Positions 1-8,075 of a stretch of 38,737 nt of DNA are shown here, piece by piece. The notes below the pieces were generated by a model. That model was given only the letters and a program-made list of their open reading frames with translations, made no database searches and was not told where the DNA came from. Both the position numbers and the translations under genes were made by a program. Within the stretch, counting starts at the first letter, position 1. Each line of letters opens with the position of its first letter. The stretch comes from Bdellovibrionales bacterium (lineage in GTDB: Bacteria > Bdellovibrionota > UBA1018 > JADZFF01): the NCBI GenBank assembly GCA_020850015.1, contig JADZFF010000017.1, positions 1-38,737 on the forward strand, read 5' to 3'.

Positions 1-20
1 AGCGACGCCGCTCCTTTCTA

Positions 21-98
21 AAGGGGTCGTAGCCCTTTCTGCCTAACGGCGCATCATGTTGATGATGCGCCGTTACGCAGAAAGGGCTCCGACCCCTT
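21..98. repeat. Long REP-like palindrome
   Basis: Two 37-base arms (21-57 and 62-98) are inverted copies that match at 35 of 37 positions and are separated by the 4-base loop gttg. The mismatches are at 30/89 and 43/76. The arm begins AAGGGGTCG and ends GGCGCATCAT. It is too long and lacks the T-run expected of an intrinsic terminator. It resembles the dispersed REP/BIME palindromes mobilised by Y1-type (RAYT) transposases; that assignment is an inference, and no second copy or transposase is visible in the window. It ends 27 bases before the reading frame of lepA. Confidence 0.8.
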
Positions 99-125
99 AT
101 TAAGGCGTGCTAGTCCCTTGGCTGA

Positions 126-1922
126 ATTGCCAAGCGGATTCGCAATTTCTGCATCATCGCGCACATCGATCACGGCAAGTCCACGCTGGCTGACCGCCTC
201 CTGGAAAAGACGGGCACCGTCACGACCCGCGAGATGGAAGCGCAGTACCTCGACAACATGGACATCGAGCGCGAGCGGGGCATCACCATCAAGGCCCAGA
301 GCGTGCGCCTGAACTACAAGGCGAAAGACGGGCAGGAGTACATCCTGAACCTGATCGATACGCCCGGGCACGTGGACTTCACCTACGAAGTGTCGCGCTC
401 GCTCTCCGCCTGCGAAGGCGCGATCCTCGTGGTCGACGCCGTTCAGGGCGTGGAGGCACAGACCGTCGCGAACGTCTTCATGGCTCTCGAGCAGGGTCTC
501 GAGATTTTCCCAGTCGTGAACAAAATGGACCTTCCCGCCGCTGACTTCGACGGCGCCGTGAAACAGATCGACGAGGCCATCGGGCTCGTGGACACCACGC
601 GCGCCGTTCCCTGCAGCGCGAAGATCGGCCAGGGCATCGAAGGTATCCTCGAGGGCGTGATCCAACACTTCCCGCCCCCGAAAGAGGCGGACGAGCTCCC
701 GCTTCGCGCGCTGATCTTCGACTCCTGGTTCGATCCTTACGTCGGAGTGGTGGCTCTCGTCCGCGTGATGGAGGGCGGCGTGAAGAAGGGCATGCGCATT
801 CGGCTGCATCACGCCGCCAAGGAGTTCGAGGTCCTGAAGACCTCGGTGTTCTCGCCGAAAATCACGGACGTGGAGCAGCTTGCGTCAGGCGAGGTGGGCG
901 CCATCATTTGCGGCATCAAGGATGTCCGCGACATGAAGGTGGGCGACACCATCATCGACGCCACCTTCCCCGACACCCCGGCGCTTGCGGGCTTCAAGGA
1001 AGTGAAGCCGATGGTGTTCTGCGGCGTGTATCCCATCGAGAACGACAAGTTTCACGACCTCAAGGAGGCCCTGGAGAAGCTCGCGCTCAACGACTCCTCC
1101 ATCACCTGGGAGCCCGAGACCTCAGCCGCCCTGGGCTTCGGCTTCCGCTGCGGCTTCCTGGGGCTGCTCCACATGGAAGTCGTGCAGGAGCGGCTGGAGC
1201 GCCACTACAACCTGGAGCTCATCACCACGGCGCCTTCGGTGGTTTACCGCGTGACGAAGACCAACGGCGAAGTGCTCATGGTGGACAACCCCGCCAAACT
1301 CCCCGACACCACCCTCATCGAGAAGATCGAGGAGCCTTTCATCAAACTCACGCTCCATACGCCCAACGAGTACGTGGGCGCCGTGATCGGCCTGTGCTCC
1401 GAGCGCCGGGGCATCCAGGAGAAGATGGATTACGTGACCAAGGACCGCGTCACCATCATCTACCAGATGCCGCTCTCGGAGATGGTGTTCGACTTCTACG
1501 ACAAGCTGAAGAGCTGCTCGCGGGGTTATGCCTCGATGGACTACGAGCTGAGCGATTACCGCGAGAGCGACATGGTGAAACTCGACGTGCTCGTGAACGG
1601 CGACCCTGTCGACGCGCTCTCGCTCATGTGCCACCGCGAGAAGGCCCATTACCGGGGCCGTGAGCTCGTGAAGAAGCTGAAAGAGCTTATCGATCGCCAG
1701 ATGTTCGCCATCGCCATCCAGGCCGCCATCGGCTCCAAGATCGTGGCGCGCGAGGATGTGTCGGCCATGCGCAAGGACGTCACGGCAAAGTGTTACGGCG
1801 GCGACATCACGCGCAAGCGCAAGCTCCTCGAGAAGCAGAAGGAGGGCAAGAAGCGCATGAAGCAGGTGGGCAGCGTGGAGATCCCTCAGGAGGCCTTCCT
1901 CGCCGTACTCAAGGTGGACTGA
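126..1922 (+). CDS. lepA: Elongation factor 4 (LepA), ribosomal back-translocase GTPase
   Basis: LepA is a translational GTPase that acts on stalled or mis-translocated ribosomes. The GTPase motifs are in order: AHIDHGKST (P-loop), [22 protein letters not shown] and SAK. The family-specific basic C-terminal region ([21 protein letters not shown]) follows. The first ATG in frame (234) would delete the P-loop, so it cannot be the true start. In-frame coding reaches back to an ATT at 126, directly after a TGA at 123-125, and gives 598 residues, close to the usual length. Either ATT is used as a rare initiation codon or an indel separates this frame from a TTG at 118 in another frame. The stop lies 3 bases before the lepB start, the usual lepA-lepB pairing. 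Confidence 0.95.
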   Translation: MAKRIRNFCIIAHIDHGKSTLADRLLEKTGTVTTREMEAQYLDNMDIERERGITIKAQSVRLNYKAKDGQEYILNLIDTPGHVDFTYEVSRSLSACEGAILVVDAVQGVEAQTVANVFMALEQGLEIFPVVNKMDLPAADFDGAVKQIDEAIGLVDTTRAVPCSAKIGQGIEGILEGVIQHFPPPKEADELPLRALIFDSWFDPYVGVVALVRVMEGGVKKGMRIRLHHAAKEFEVLKTSVFSPKITDVEQLASGEVGAIICGIKDVRDMKVGDTIIDATFPDTPALAGFKEVKPMVFCGVYPIENDKFHDLKEALEKLALNDSSITWEPETSAALGFGFRCGFLGLLHMEVVQERLERHYNLELITTAPSVVYRVTKTNGEVLMVDNPAKLPDTTLIEKIEEPFIKLTLHTPNEYVGAVIGLCSERRGIQEKMDYVTKDRVTIIYQMPLSEMVFDFYDKLKSCSRGYASMDYELSDYRESDMVKLDVLVNGDPVDALSLMCHREKAHYRGRELVKKLKELIDRQMFAIAIQAAIGSKIVAREDVSAMRKDVTAKCYGGDITRKRKLLEKQKEGKKRMKQVGSVEIPQEAFLAVLKVD

Positions 1923-1925
1923 CCC

Positions 1926-2642
1926 GTGAACGGCTCTCCGAACGATGGCCGCCACGGCCGATGGGCCACGATCGTTGAGTCGCTCCGCCCTCACTTCGCG
2001 CCGGCCCGACAGTATGGCCTGGTGCTTCTGGGGGCCGCGGCCGCAGCCTTCACTCTGCGCTCCTGCGCCGTCGAGAGCTTTCGGCTTCCCACGGACTCCA
2101 TGCGACCCACGCTTCTCCCGGGCGACCTGATCCTCGCGGACAAATGGAGCTTCGGCCTTCGGTTCCCTGGGGCTGACGAGCCTTTCTTCGGTGGGCGCAA
2201 GCCCCATCCCCCCGAGATCGTGGTCTACGAGGGCGACCAGGCGGGTCATTACGTCAAACGAGTGGTTGCCGGACCGGGCGATAGCGTCGGGCTCATCAAG
2301 GGCAGGCTCATCCTCAACGGCGTCACCCTTCCGTTCATCGACGATCCGGCCACAGGTGCCTGCGGCCGAGAGGAGCACCCCGGCGGTTCGTACTCGATCT
2401 GCCTGGACCCACCTCTCCTCCCCGACGAGGCACCCGCCCTGGTACCGGCTGGGCATGTCTACCTGCTTTCCGACCTTCGATCCGAGGGCGCGAGCCTCGA
2501 CCGGGGGGGGGCGCAGCGACTGGACCGAATTCGCGGTCGGGTTCGGCTGATCTGGCTGTCGATCGAGCCGCGTGGGCCCGATGACACTCTTGCGCGCACG
2601 CCCGGCTTCCGCCTCGACCGAATCCTGACCCTGGTCCGATAG
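1926..2642 (+). CDS. lepB: Signal peptidase I
   Basis: This membrane-anchored serine/lysine protease removes signal peptides on the periplasmic side of the inner membrane. A single N-terminal membrane segment lies around residues 31-46. The catalytic serine box reads DSMRPTLLPGD (Ser58), and the general-base lysine is Lys111 in YVKRVVAGPGD. The last conserved box, usually GDNRxxSxDSR, is eroded to SDLRSEGASLDRG (182-194), so the C-terminal catalytic-fold element is atypical. At 238 residues it has a normal length for a short signal peptidase. The start is GTG, with AAGGTGG upstream inside the end of lepA. Transcription is probably shared with lepA. Confidence 0.93.
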   Translation: MNGSPNDGRHGRWATIVESLRPHFAPARQYGLVLLGAAAAAFTLRSCAVESFRLPTDSMRPTLLPGDLILADKWSFGLRFPGADEPFFGGRKPHPPEIVVYEGDQAGHYVKRVVAGPGDSVGLIKGRLILNGVTLPFIDDPATGACGREEHPGGSYSICLDPPLLPDEAPALVPAGHVYLLSDLRSEGASLDRGGAQRLDRIRGRVRLIWLSIEPRGPDDTLARTPGFRLDRILTLVR

Positions 2643-2662
2643 CCGCGGCGGGTCTCCTACGT

Positions 2663-2668
2663 TATACT
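2663..2668 (+). promoter_or_regulatory. Possible -10 element for leaderless pyrB mRNA
   Basis: TATACT is a good match to the sigma-70 -10 consensus and lies so that transcription would begin at about 2675-2676, on or next to the pyrB GTG. No Shine-Dalgarno sequence lies between lepB and pyrB, which fits a leaderless transcript. No convincing -35 hexamer was seen, so the call is tentative. Confidence 0.35.
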
Positions 2669-2675
2669 GAGCCTC

Positions 2676-3626
2676 GTGACCCGCATTCCGCACCTGCTGG
2701 GACTGGAGGAGCTTTCTTCCGCTCAGATCCGCGGCCTACTTTCGGTGGCCCGGCGGTTCGCTGACTCGCCTTCCCTGGATCGGGCTCCGGATCTCCTTCA
2801 GGGCAAGACTGTCGGATTGGTCTTCTTTGAAGACTCCACGCGGACGAAAACCTCCTTCGAGACGGCGACGACGGCGCTCGGTGGCCGACCCATGGATTTT
2901 TCCGCTGCGACTTCGAGTCTCAAGAAGGGTGAGACCACCTACGACACCTTGATCACGCTCAAGAACGCGGGAGCGGACGGATTCGTGGTCCGCCACCCCT
3001 CGTCCGGCGGACCGGCCTACCTTGCCGCGAAGCTCGGTTTTCCTGTCGTGAACGCGGGGGACGGGCACCACGAGCACCCGACGCAGGGACTCCTCGATGC
3101 CCTGACGCTCGAGGAGGCGCTGGGATCCCTGAAGGGCAGGCGCGTGCTCATCGTGGGTGACATCATTCACTCCCGGGTGGCCCGCTCGAACGCACATTGC
3201 CTCACGAAACTCGGCGCTGATGTGGTGCTCTGCGGGCCGCCGACGCTTCTGCCCCCGGAAGGCGCGCTCCCGGGCCGCGTCACGCCGAGGCTCGACGAGG
3301 AGCTCGCCTCCGCCGACGCCGTGATGATGCTCCGGATCCAGTTCGAGCGACAGAGCTTCTTTCCGGTGCCGAGCTCCGGCGAATTCACGCGCTTCTGGGG
3401 CCTCACCGCGGAGCGCGCCGCCCTGCTCAAGCCTGAAGCATTTGTCATGCATCCGGGCCCGATGAATCGCGGGTTGGAGATCGACTCGTTGGTGGCCGAC
3501 TCTCCGCGCTCGCTCATCGCTCGTCAGGTGGCGATGGGAGTGCCCACTCGCATGGCCTGCCTGGCCGCGGTACTCGCGCCGGATCGGCTGGAGCAGTGGG
3601 CGAAGAAGGAAGGAGTCGTACCGTGA
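2676..3626 (+). CDS. pyrB: Aspartate carbamoyltransferase, catalytic chain
   Basis: The enzyme joins carbamoyl phosphate and L-aspartate to give N-carbamoyl-aspartate, the committed step of pyrimidine synthesis. The carbamoyl-phosphate loop FFEDSTRTKTSFE (STRTK at 54-58), HPTQ (134-137) and HPGPMNRG are all present. The length of 316 residues is typical of a catalytic chain; no pyrI-type regulatory subunit is next to it. The GTG start at 2676 is supported by the N-terminal alignment of the family and by the lepB stop 33 bases upstream. The stop overlaps the start of pyrC by 4 bases (GTGA), so the two are likely translationally coupled. Confidence 0.97.
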   Translation: MTRIPHLLGLEELSSAQIRGLLSVARRFADSPSLDRAPDLLQGKTVGLVFFEDSTRTKTSFETATTALGGRPMDFSAATSSLKKGETTYDTLITLKNAGADGFVVRHPSSGGPAYLAAKLGFPVVNAGDGHHEHPTQGLLDALTLEEALGSLKGRRVLIVGDIIHSRVARSNAHCLTKLGADVVLCGPPTLLPPEGALPGRVTPRLDEELASADAVMMLRIQFERQSFFPVPSSGEFTRFWGLTAERAALLKPEAFVMHPGPMNRGLEIDSLVADSPRSLIARQVAMGVPTRMACLAAVLAPDRLEQWAKKEGVVP

Positions 3627-4927
3627 GCGCGACTTCGCTCCTGATTAAAGGCGGCAGGGTCGTGGATCCGGCCTCGGGCGTGGAGCGCGACGCTGACGTG
3701 CTTCTGAGCGACGGAAAAGTGAAGGCCGTGGACAAGCCGGGCGCCGTCCCCGCGCCTGCGGGCGGGACGACTGTAAACGCCAGGGGAAATCTCGTGCTTC
3801 CTGGATTGATCGACCTTCACGTGCACCTGCGCGAGCCGGGTCTCACCCACAAGGAGACGGTGGAGAGCGGAACGCGCGCCGCCGCCGCCGGCGGATTCAC
3901 CTCGGTGGCCTGCATGGCCAACACTCTTCCCGTGAACGACTCGGGCATCGTCACAGCATTCATTCGCGAGCGCGCTCGCTCGCTCGGCCATTGCCGGGTT
4001 TTCGTCGTGGGCGCCGTAACCCAGGGGCTCGCTGGCGAGAAGCTCGCGGCGCTGGGGTCCATGGCCGCCGAAGGCGCGGTGGCCTTCAGCGACGACGGCA
4101 TGCCCGTGATGAATTCCCTCGTGATGAGAAGAGCCATGGAGTACGCGAAGTACCTGGGACTTCCCGTGATTTCGCACGCCGAGGACTCGAACCTCTCGGG
4201 AAAGGGGCTCGTCAACGAAGGCCTGGTGTCAGCCAGGCTCGGCCTTGAGGGAAATCCGGCCGCGAGCGAAGAGATCATGATCGCGCGCGAGATCGCGCTC
4301 TGCCGGCTCACGGGCGCGCGGCTTCACATCGCGCATCTCTCAACGAGACTCGGAGTGGAGCTTGTGAAGCGCGCGAAGGAGGAGGGGCTGCCGGTCACGG
4401 CCGAGGTTACGCCCCACCACCTCTCGCTCACGGATGAAGACGTGATTCCCTACCGCACCTGCTGCAAGATGGCGCCCCCCCTCCGCACAGCGGAAGACGT
4501 GGCCGCTGTGCGCGCGGCCCTTGCAAGCGGCGTAATCGACATGATCGCGACCGACCACGCTCCGCACTCGGAACTGGAGAAGGGCGTGGAGTATGACCGC
4601 GCGCCGAACGGGATCATCGGCGTGGAGACGGCGGTTCCGATCACCTACGAGCTCGTGCTCAAGGGCGAGCTGAAGCTCTCGCGCTGGGTGGAAGCACTCA
4701 CGCTTGCCCCGGCGAGATTGCTCTCGCCCGCGTCCGGAATCGACGGACTTGGGACTCTGAAGATCGGCGCGCCAGCCGACCTCACGGTGCTCGATCCCTC
4801 CGCAGAGTGGACCTATTCCGCGGGCTCGGTGCGCTCGAGAAGCCGCAACTCCCCCTGGCTTGGAGAGAAGCTCAAAGGCCGCGCCACGCTCACCGTGGTC
4901 GGTGGCGTGATCCGGCATCGGATCTGA
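3623..4927 (+). CDS. pyrC: Dihydroorotase, class I type
   Basis: This zinc amidohydrolase cyclises carbamoyl-aspartate to dihydroorotate. The metal motif DLHVHLREPG carries His66 and His68, TDHAPHS carries the catalytic Asp311, and the KETVESGTRAAAAGGFT stretch is typical of the long, class I dihydroorotases. The start is GTG at 3623, overlapping the pyrB TGA and preceded by GGAAGGAG at a good distance; an in-frame GTG at 3596 exists but has no such site. At 434 residues the length is normal. It sits convergent to the next gene with only 12 bases between the stops. Confidence 0.97.
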   Translation: MSATSLLIKGGRVVDPASGVERDADVLLSDGKVKAVDKPGAVPAPAGGTTVNARGNLVLPGLIDLHVHLREPGLTHKETVESGTRAAAAGGFTSVACMANTLPVNDSGIVTAFIRERARSLGHCRVFVVGAVTQGLAGEKLAALGSMAAEGAVAFSDDGMPVMNSLVMRRAMEYAKYLGLPVISHAEDSNLSGKGLVNEGLVSARLGLEGNPAASEEIMIAREIALCRLTGARLHIAHLSTRLGVELVKRAKEEGLPVTAEVTPHHLSLTDEDVIPYRTCCKMAPPLRTAEDVAAVRAALASGVIDMIATDHAPHSELEKGVEYDRAPNGIIGVETAVPITYELVLKGELKLSRWVEALTLAPARLLSPASGIDGLGTLKIGAPADLTVLDPSAEWTYSAGSVRSRSRNSPWLGEKLKGRATLTVVGGVIRHRI

Positions 4928-4939
4928 CGGGCCCCTTCC

Positions 4940-5662
4940 TCAGTTCGTGATCTTGATTTTCACGGCTTTCGAGAAGTAGGAGGTGTGATAGCGGCCGCCA
5001 GCGCTCGTGCTTTCGGTAAGCCTCCCGCCGGACGAGCGATGGAGCTCCAGTTGCGCCCTTCCGACCGGGAGCTTCGCGAGCTCCGTGGCGGGAATCGTCA
5101 CCACGCCATGCTCGTCAGAGGAGTCGACGCGCACCGAAAAGGAGGCATAAGCCCCACCCGATGCCGCGGTTTGGACGGTCGCGGTCAGCGCTTCGTCGGC
5201 GCCGAGTGCTTCTCCCCGCCACTGAAGGCGCAGATCCCGCGACCTGCGCACCGAACCCGCCGGCGCCAGAGGCGTCGCGGGGCGCACGAAGAGCACGTTC
5301 CGGTAGATTTTCCCGTCACCGGCGGTCCACTCCACGATTTTCTTCTGAACGAGCGCTCCCGTCTTATCGAGCTCGTAGTTGATGGTACCCCACCAGTTCT
5401 CATCGATCGGGATCGTGACCCCGTTGATCTTGAACTGGCTTGGGGCCACGAGCCGGAGCGTGGTGCCGAGGAGATGCCCTTCGCGGAAGGTGCCCTGAAG
5501 TGACTGTTTCCGCGAGCCCGCCACGTAGGAGATCTTGATCGACTGGTAGACCCGGTCGGCTCCCACCTGCGCCGTGGTGGGGATCGACAACCCGGGCTCT
5601 TCGGCCAGGGCGGGCACCGAGCACGCGAAGACACAGAAAAACAAGACCTTACGCAATCCCAT
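4940..5662 (-). CDS. Secreted protein of unknown function
   Basis: The 240-residue product begins with a signal peptide (MGLRKV, a hydrophobic core, then ALA before EEPG near residue 20), so it is probably periplasmic or surface-exposed. The remainder is mostly polar and beta-like, with no motif I recognise; the middle (DENWWGTINYELDK) and the lysine-rich end are its most distinctive parts. ATG at 5662 is chosen because GAGG lies 5 bases upstream; an in-frame GTG at 5668 falls inside that ribosome-binding site. It is the last gene of a leftward run behind carA, but a separate promoter may lie in the gap upstream. Function unknown. Confidence 0.8.
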   Translation of the reverse strand: MGLRKVLFFCVFACSVPALAEEPGLSIPTTAQVGADRVYQSIKISYVAGSRKQSLQGTFREGHLLGTTLRLVAPSQFKINGVTIPIDENWWGTINYELDKTGALVQKKIVEWTAGDGKIYRNVLFVRPATPLAPAGSVRRSRDLRLQWRGEALGADEALTATVQTAASGGAYASFSVRVDSSDEHGVVTIPATELAKLPVGRAQLELHRSSGGRLTESTSAGGRYHTSYFSKAVKIKITN

Positions 5663-5706
5663 AAGCACCTCATCCCGAGGGGTTAGGGTGCTCTATCTAT
5701 TAAATA

Positions 5707-5721
5707 TGACTCAATGAGTCA
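5707..5721. promoter_or_regulatory. Perfect 15-base palindrome, operator-like
   Basis: TGACTCA-A-TGAGTCA is a perfect inverted repeat in the 63-base gap before the secreted-protein gene (start 5662). On the minus strand it overlaps TTGACT (5717-5722), which can serve as a -35 with a weak TAGATA (5694-5699) 17 bases downstream. A dimeric repressor bound here would block that promoter. No regulator gene is adjacent, so the binding protein is unknown. Confidence 0.45.
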
Positions 5722-5725
5722 AGAG

Positions 5726-6145
5726 CTAGCGATTCACCTTGCCCCAGCCCAAGCCGAAGATCAGGCTCGTCAGCACATGCGCGGCGAGGAGTCCCCTGGC
5801 CCCTTCAGAGGTCAGTTGAAGGCCCGTGTCGCGCAGAAATGCGATGGTCAGCTGCGCATGCGGGAAACTCAGCCCAAGCGAAAGCAGCGCATAGCCCCAC
5901 ATCTGCGAACCTTTGGTAGGCAACGCCACCCGCAGGATAGCCATGATGGGAAGGTACACGGCCACGAATCCCAGCTGCGCGTAGAGAAATGAGACCCAGG
6001 CCCATTCCAGCTCTCGAGACCAGGGCTCAAGTCCGCCATGCCCTACGGCGTAATGCGCCCGCCAGACCATCCAACCCGCAAGCCAGCTCAGCATCATGAC
6101 CAGCACGACCCAGGTGGCTCGCCTGGAGGAATTCGCAGTTGCCAT
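5726..6145 (-). CDS. Small integral membrane protein, unknown
   Basis: The 139-residue protein has about four hydrophobic segments (near residues 10-28, 47-70, 77-96 and 113-134), which predicts an inner-membrane location. No catalytic or binding motif is visible. The ATG at 6145 is chosen; a TTG at 6151 in frame is possible and neither has a strong ribosome-binding site. It follows the 213-residue unknown gene by 23 bases and is probably co-transcribed with carA. The palindrome at 5707-5721 lies just after its stop codon. I do not recognise the family. Confidence 0.75.
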   Translation of the reverse strand: MATANSSRRATWVVLVMMLSWLAGWMVWRAHYAVGHGGLEPWSRELEWAWVSFLYAQLGFVAVYLPIMAILRVALPTKGSQMWGYALLSLGLSFPHAQLTIAFLRDTGLQLTSEGARGLLAAHVLTSLIFGLGWGKVNR

Positions 6146-6168
6146 GGCCAAAGACTATCCGAGTGCGC

Positions 6169-6810
6169 TCAGAACCGCGAGTCGAAGGTGTAGATGTGCC
6201 GAATGTCGATGTGATTGAAACGAAGGCTTTTCAGCTTCATCGCCGAGAGCTGCAGGATGAGCTTCGTCTGCCGCGGCTTCTCCTGGAAGCGCACCTTCTT
6301 GATCTCGCCGGTGATGAATCCCTCCATGTCCACGGGATGGATGCAGAAGCCGCGCGAAAATTCGTAGGCGCCCTTGAAGGGGATCAATCGAGCCTCGAAG
6401 ATATCGCCGCGGTTGAATCCCTTTTTCATCTCGGCGTCATTCACCTTGAAGGTTTTGTTGCTGAACAGATCCTCGATCACGAGCCCACCGCCCGTCCAGG
6501 CGAAGCGTTTGATCCGAAAAAGAGAGTGGATCGTGCTGCAGAGATCCTTGTAGATGTTCAGCTCCTCATCCGTGAGCTTGGCCTTGTTCTTTCGGAAGAA
6601 ATACCGAATCGGCGGCAAGTCGATCCCAGGGAGATCTCGATCGAACAGATACCAATCCGTGAAGATATTCATCCGAGCTTCGAACTCCGGATCGTCCTCG
6701 TAGACGACGCCGGCCTTGTCGAAGTACTCCTGCTTCGCGTTGTACACTTCCTGGTAGTATTCGCCGGTGGTGAACTCCTCGATCACGGGCTCTAGATATT
6801 TCTGATACAT
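6169..6810 (-). CDS. Conserved-looking protein of unknown function coupled to carA
   Basis: The 213-residue product is soluble, rich in charged and aromatic residues (EYYQEVYNAKQEYFDKAG near the N-terminus, NIFTDWYLFDRDLPG near residue 50) and has no signal peptide or membrane segment. The second half looks like a beta-rich domain (GDIFEARLIPFKGAYEFS). Its ATG overlaps the carA stop by one base (TGATG), which implies translation re-initiation from carA. That coupling is tighter than expected for an unrelated gene. I do not recognise a family; composition and codon use match its neighbours. Confidence 0.85.
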   Translation of the reverse strand: MYQKYLEPVIEEFTTGEYYQEVYNAKQEYFDKAGVVYEDDPEFEARMNIFTDWYLFDRDLPGIDLPPIRYFFRKNKAKLTDEELNIYKDLCSTIHSLFRIKRFAWTGGGLVIEDLFSNKTFKVNDAEMKKGFNRGDIFEARLIPFKGAYEFSRGFCIHPVDMEGFITGEIKKVRFQEKPRQTKLILQLSAMKLKSLRFNHIDIRHIYTFDSRF

Positions 6811-8006
6811 CACGGCGCCGCGCGCTCCTCCATCCGGGCAATGAACTGATCGAACAGGTAGTCCGAGTCCTGCGGACCCGGGCTCGCCTCCGGGTGATAT
6901 TGTACGGAAAAAGCCCGCAGATGGGGAGCCGAGAGGCCCTCGACGGTCCGATCGTTCAGATTGACGTGGGTAACTTCGACCTCCTTGGGCAGGCTGTGAG
7001 GATCGACCGCGTATCCGTGGTTCTGGGAGCTGATCTCGACCTTGCCGGTGCGCTTGTCGAGCACGGGCTGGTTGCCGCCGTGGTGGCCGAACTTCAGCTT
7101 GTAAGTCTTCCCCCCCAGCGCGAGCGAAAGGATCTGGTGACCCATGCACACTCCGAAGACCGGTACCTTTCCAAGTACGCCCCGCACCGCCTCGACGGCG
7201 TAGGTCGCGGCCGCAGGATCGCCCGGGCCGTTCGAGAGAAACACGCCGTCCGGCTTGCGCTTCAAGATGTCGGCGGCCGGGGTATCGGCCGGAACCACCT
7301 CAAGCTCGCAGCCTCTCGCCGCAAGCGAACGCAGCAGATTCCATTTCACCCCGTAGTCGACCGCCACCACCTTGAAAGCCCGCTTTCCCTTCACGGCCTT
7401 GGGCGCCAGGAAGGACTCGCCGTCGCCCTTCCAGGAGTAGGCCTCGCGAGTGGTCACTTCCCGCAGGAGGTCGCGACCCTCGAAGCTCGGGAGCAGCTTC
7501 AGGAGCTCCTCGACCCGTGCGCGGCCCTCGGCGGGAAGGATGATCCCACGCACCACCCCTTGCGAGCGAAGCGCCACGGTCAGCGCGCGCGTGTCCACCC
7601 CGTGGATCGCCGGGATGCGGTGCTTCTTGAGATAGGCATCGAGCTCGCCACCCGAGCGCCAGTTCGACGACTCGAAACAATTTGCGTGAACCACGAGCCC
7701 GGAGGCCCAGGGCCTGCCGCTCTCCACGTCCTCGGAGTTCACTCCGGTATTGCCGATGTGCGGCGCGGTCATCACCACCATCTGCCCGTAGTAGGAGGGG
7801 TCGGTGAGCACTTCCTGGTAGCCCGTCATGCAGGTGTTGAACACCACCTCGCCGTAGCCCTTGTCGCGCGTTTCGGCGTTCTTCCCCTTCATCGCCTGAA
7901 GCAGGCCGCCTGCCGTCACGGGCGCGCCGAAGAGCTTTCCTGAAAACACGAGTGGGGGCTGAGGGGTGGAACCTTCCAGAACGAGTAAACCGGAGGGGGA
8001 AGACAT
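6810..8006 (-). CDS. carA: Carbamoyl-phosphate synthase, small (glutaminase) subunit
   Basis: CarA hydrolyses glutamine and passes ammonia to CarB for carbamoyl phosphate synthesis, feeding pyrimidines and arginine. The N-terminal CarA domain (GYQEVLTDPSYYGQ, GNTGVN, HGVDTRAL) is followed by a class I amidotransferase domain with Cys287 in GVCMGHQ, His371 and Glu373 in YHPEASPGP. The length of 398 residues is normal. ATG at 8006 is the start; upstream in-frame sequence is not CarA-like. The ribosome-binding site (AGGGG) lies inside a small GAAA-loop hairpin. carB is not in the window. It shares a 69-base divergent region with the glycosyltransferase at 8076. Confidence 0.97.
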   Translation of the reverse strand: MSSPSGLLVLEGSTPQPPLVFSGKLFGAPVTAGGLLQAMKGKNAETRDKGYGEVVFNTCMTGYQEVLTDPSYYGQMVVMTAPHIGNTGVNSEDVESGRPWASGLVVHANCFESSNWRSGGELDAYLKKHRIPAIHGVDTRALTVALRSQGVVRGIILPAEGRARVEELLKLLPSFEGRDLLREVTTREAYSWKGDGESFLAPKAVKGKRAFKVVAVDYGVKWNLLRSLAARGCELEVVPADTPAADILKRKPDGVFLSNGPGDPAAATYAVEAVRGVLGKVPVFGVCMGHQILSLALGGKTYKLKFGHHGGNQPVLDKRTGKVEISSQNHGYAVDPHSLPKEVEVTHVNLNDRTVEGLSAPHLRAFSVQYHPEASPGPQDSDYLFDQFIARMEERAAP

Positions 8007-8015
8007 GGATTTTTG

Positions 8016-8032
8016 AACCCCTTTCGGGTGTT
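8016..8032 (-). promoter_or_regulatory. Hairpin covering the carA ribosome-binding site
   Basis: On the carA mRNA strand the sequence AAC-A-CCC-GAAA-GGG-GTT folds into a six-pair stem with one bulged A and a GNRA tetraloop. The GGGG that would act as the ribosome-binding site is in the 3' arm, and the ATG follows 9 bases later. It may lower carA translation; this is inference only. Confidence 0.3.
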
Positions 8033-8075
8033 TGATCCTACCACGCCCGCGGGGCCTTGAGCTAGGATTCCCCCC

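Noticed and set aside
1122-2693. Long minus-strand open frame opposite lepA and lepB
   Set aside because: It is the antisense of well-supported genes; its composition is the shadow expected in GC-rich DNA and it has no recognisable domain.
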